Source: Lachnospiraceae bacterium
Lineage (GTDB): Bacteria; Bacillota; Clostridia; Lachnospirales; Lachnospiraceae
Assembly: GCA_014804185.1 (NCBI GenBank)
Contig: JAAVAG010000173.1
Span: forward strand, 1 to 6,861
Direction: 5' to 3'
Length of the DNA stretch: 6,861 nucleotides
In this document: one piece after another, positions 6,547 to 6,861 of the stretch
Layout: each line of letters opens with the position of its first letter
How positions within the stretch are numbered: position 1 is the first letter of the stretch
Translations under genes and position numbers: made by a program
The notes under the pieces: model-generated
Seen by the model: the letters and a program-made list of their open reading frames with translations, nothing else
The model's database searches: none
Told to the model about the DNA's origin: nothing

Positions 6547-6861
6547 ATGAACGTTAAGAAATTTATACCCTGCATATATCTGTACCGGATGCATGCCGTG
6601 GCGGGACTTACGGATCTGACTGTCGTGGAAACGGATCCTGTCAGACTGGCAAAAAACTACAGTGAAAACAGCGCGGATGCCCTGATTGTGTTCGATATGT
6701 CCAACGGGGATGAGGAACATGCAAGGGCGCTTGATATTATTCGGGAGATTTGTGCGGAGATTAATACAGAAGTCTATGGTGCCGGAAATATAGAGCGCAT
6801 GGAGGATGTAAAAAAGATTTTGTATGCGGGATGCACAAAGGTCATACTGAACTATGGGAAA
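6547..6861 (+). CDS. hisIE: HisA/HisF-like domain, 5' part of probable HisIE fusion
   Basis: The frame is open from the ATG to the right edge (105 codons, no stop). It aligns by eye along its whole length with the first half of the HisF/HisA barrel: KKFIPCIYL (strand 1), DPVRLAKNYSE, ADALIVFDMS (strand 2), ALDIIREICAEI, VYGAGNI at the phosphate-loop position, and MEDVKKILYAGCTKVILN. Key residues differ from HisF. Tyr11 stands where catalytic Asp11 is expected, Ala19 where Lys19 is, and GAGNI replaces GGGI(R/H). A normal cyclase or isomerase activity is therefore unlikely. From memory, Lachnospiraceae hisI/hisIE genes next to hisB carry such an N-terminal domain ahead of the phosphoribosyl-AMP cyclohydrolase and phosphoribosyl-ATP pyrophosphatase domains, hence the symbol. 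Neither of those domains lies inside the window, so the fusion is inferred. A divergent stand-alone HisA/HisF paralogue remains possible. Confidence 0.7.
   Translation, partial: MNVKKFIPCIYLYRMHAVAGLTDLTVVETDPVRLAKNYSENSADALIVFDMSNGDEEHARALDIIREICAEINTEVYGAGNIERMEDVKKILYAGCTKVILNYGK

Noticed and set aside
1..6861. A hidden mobile element, CRISPR array, toxin-antitoxin or defence island
   Set aside because: I saw no regularly spaced repeats, terminal inverted repeats, transposase, integrase or composition break. All long frames are housekeeping or metabolic genes.

Overview
The window comes from a bacterial chromosome. All recognisable genes lie on the + strand, densely packed, with strong GGAGG-type Shine-Dalgarno sites and moderate GC. 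Three things point to a Clostridia (Firmicutes) genome, most likely Lachnospiraceae: a RecU-type (not RuvC-only) Holliday junction resolvase, the HisZ plus short-form HisG enzyme pair, and a HisA/HisF-like domain where a hisI/hisIE gene is expected. I cannot name the genus from the sequence alone.

Left part (1-2189). The 3' end of a short-chain dehydrogenase gene is followed by a small two-helix membrane protein of unknown function and an RluA-family rRNA pseudouridine synthase with an N-terminal S4 domain. Gaps of 25 and 12 bases suggest one transcription unit. There is no obvious terminator after the pseudouridine synthase.

Junction (2190-2269). This is the longest non-coding gap, 80 bases. 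It holds a near-consensus vegetative promoter (TTGAAA, 17-base spacer, TATAAT at 2201-2229). The predicted RNA start is about 33 bases before the GTG start of recU, too close to leave room for a T-box or a leader-peptide attenuator.

Right part (2270-6861). The apparent operon is recU-hisZ-hisG-hisD-hisB-[hisIE-like, cut by the window end]. recU/hisZ and hisG/hisD overlap by ATGA and are probably translationally coupled. HisZ and HisG together form the ATP phosphoribosyltransferase that catalyses the first step of histidine synthesis. HisD catalyses the last two steps and HisB the imidazoleglycerol-phosphate dehydration. hisC, hisH and canonical hisA and hisF are absent from this stretch. The last gene starts with a HisA/HisF-like barrel half whose catalytic acid and phosphate-loop glycine positions are changed. 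From memory of related Lachnospiraceae genes, it is probably the N-terminal extension of a HisI-HisE fusion.

Most of the window is ordinary housekeeping DNA. The points worth a second look are the degenerate HisA/F-like domain, the placement of recU as promoter-proximal gene of a his operon, the apparently shortened HisZ C-terminus, and the uncharacterised membrane protein. I saw no mobile element, CRISPR array, tRNA, rRNA or new defence-like system.
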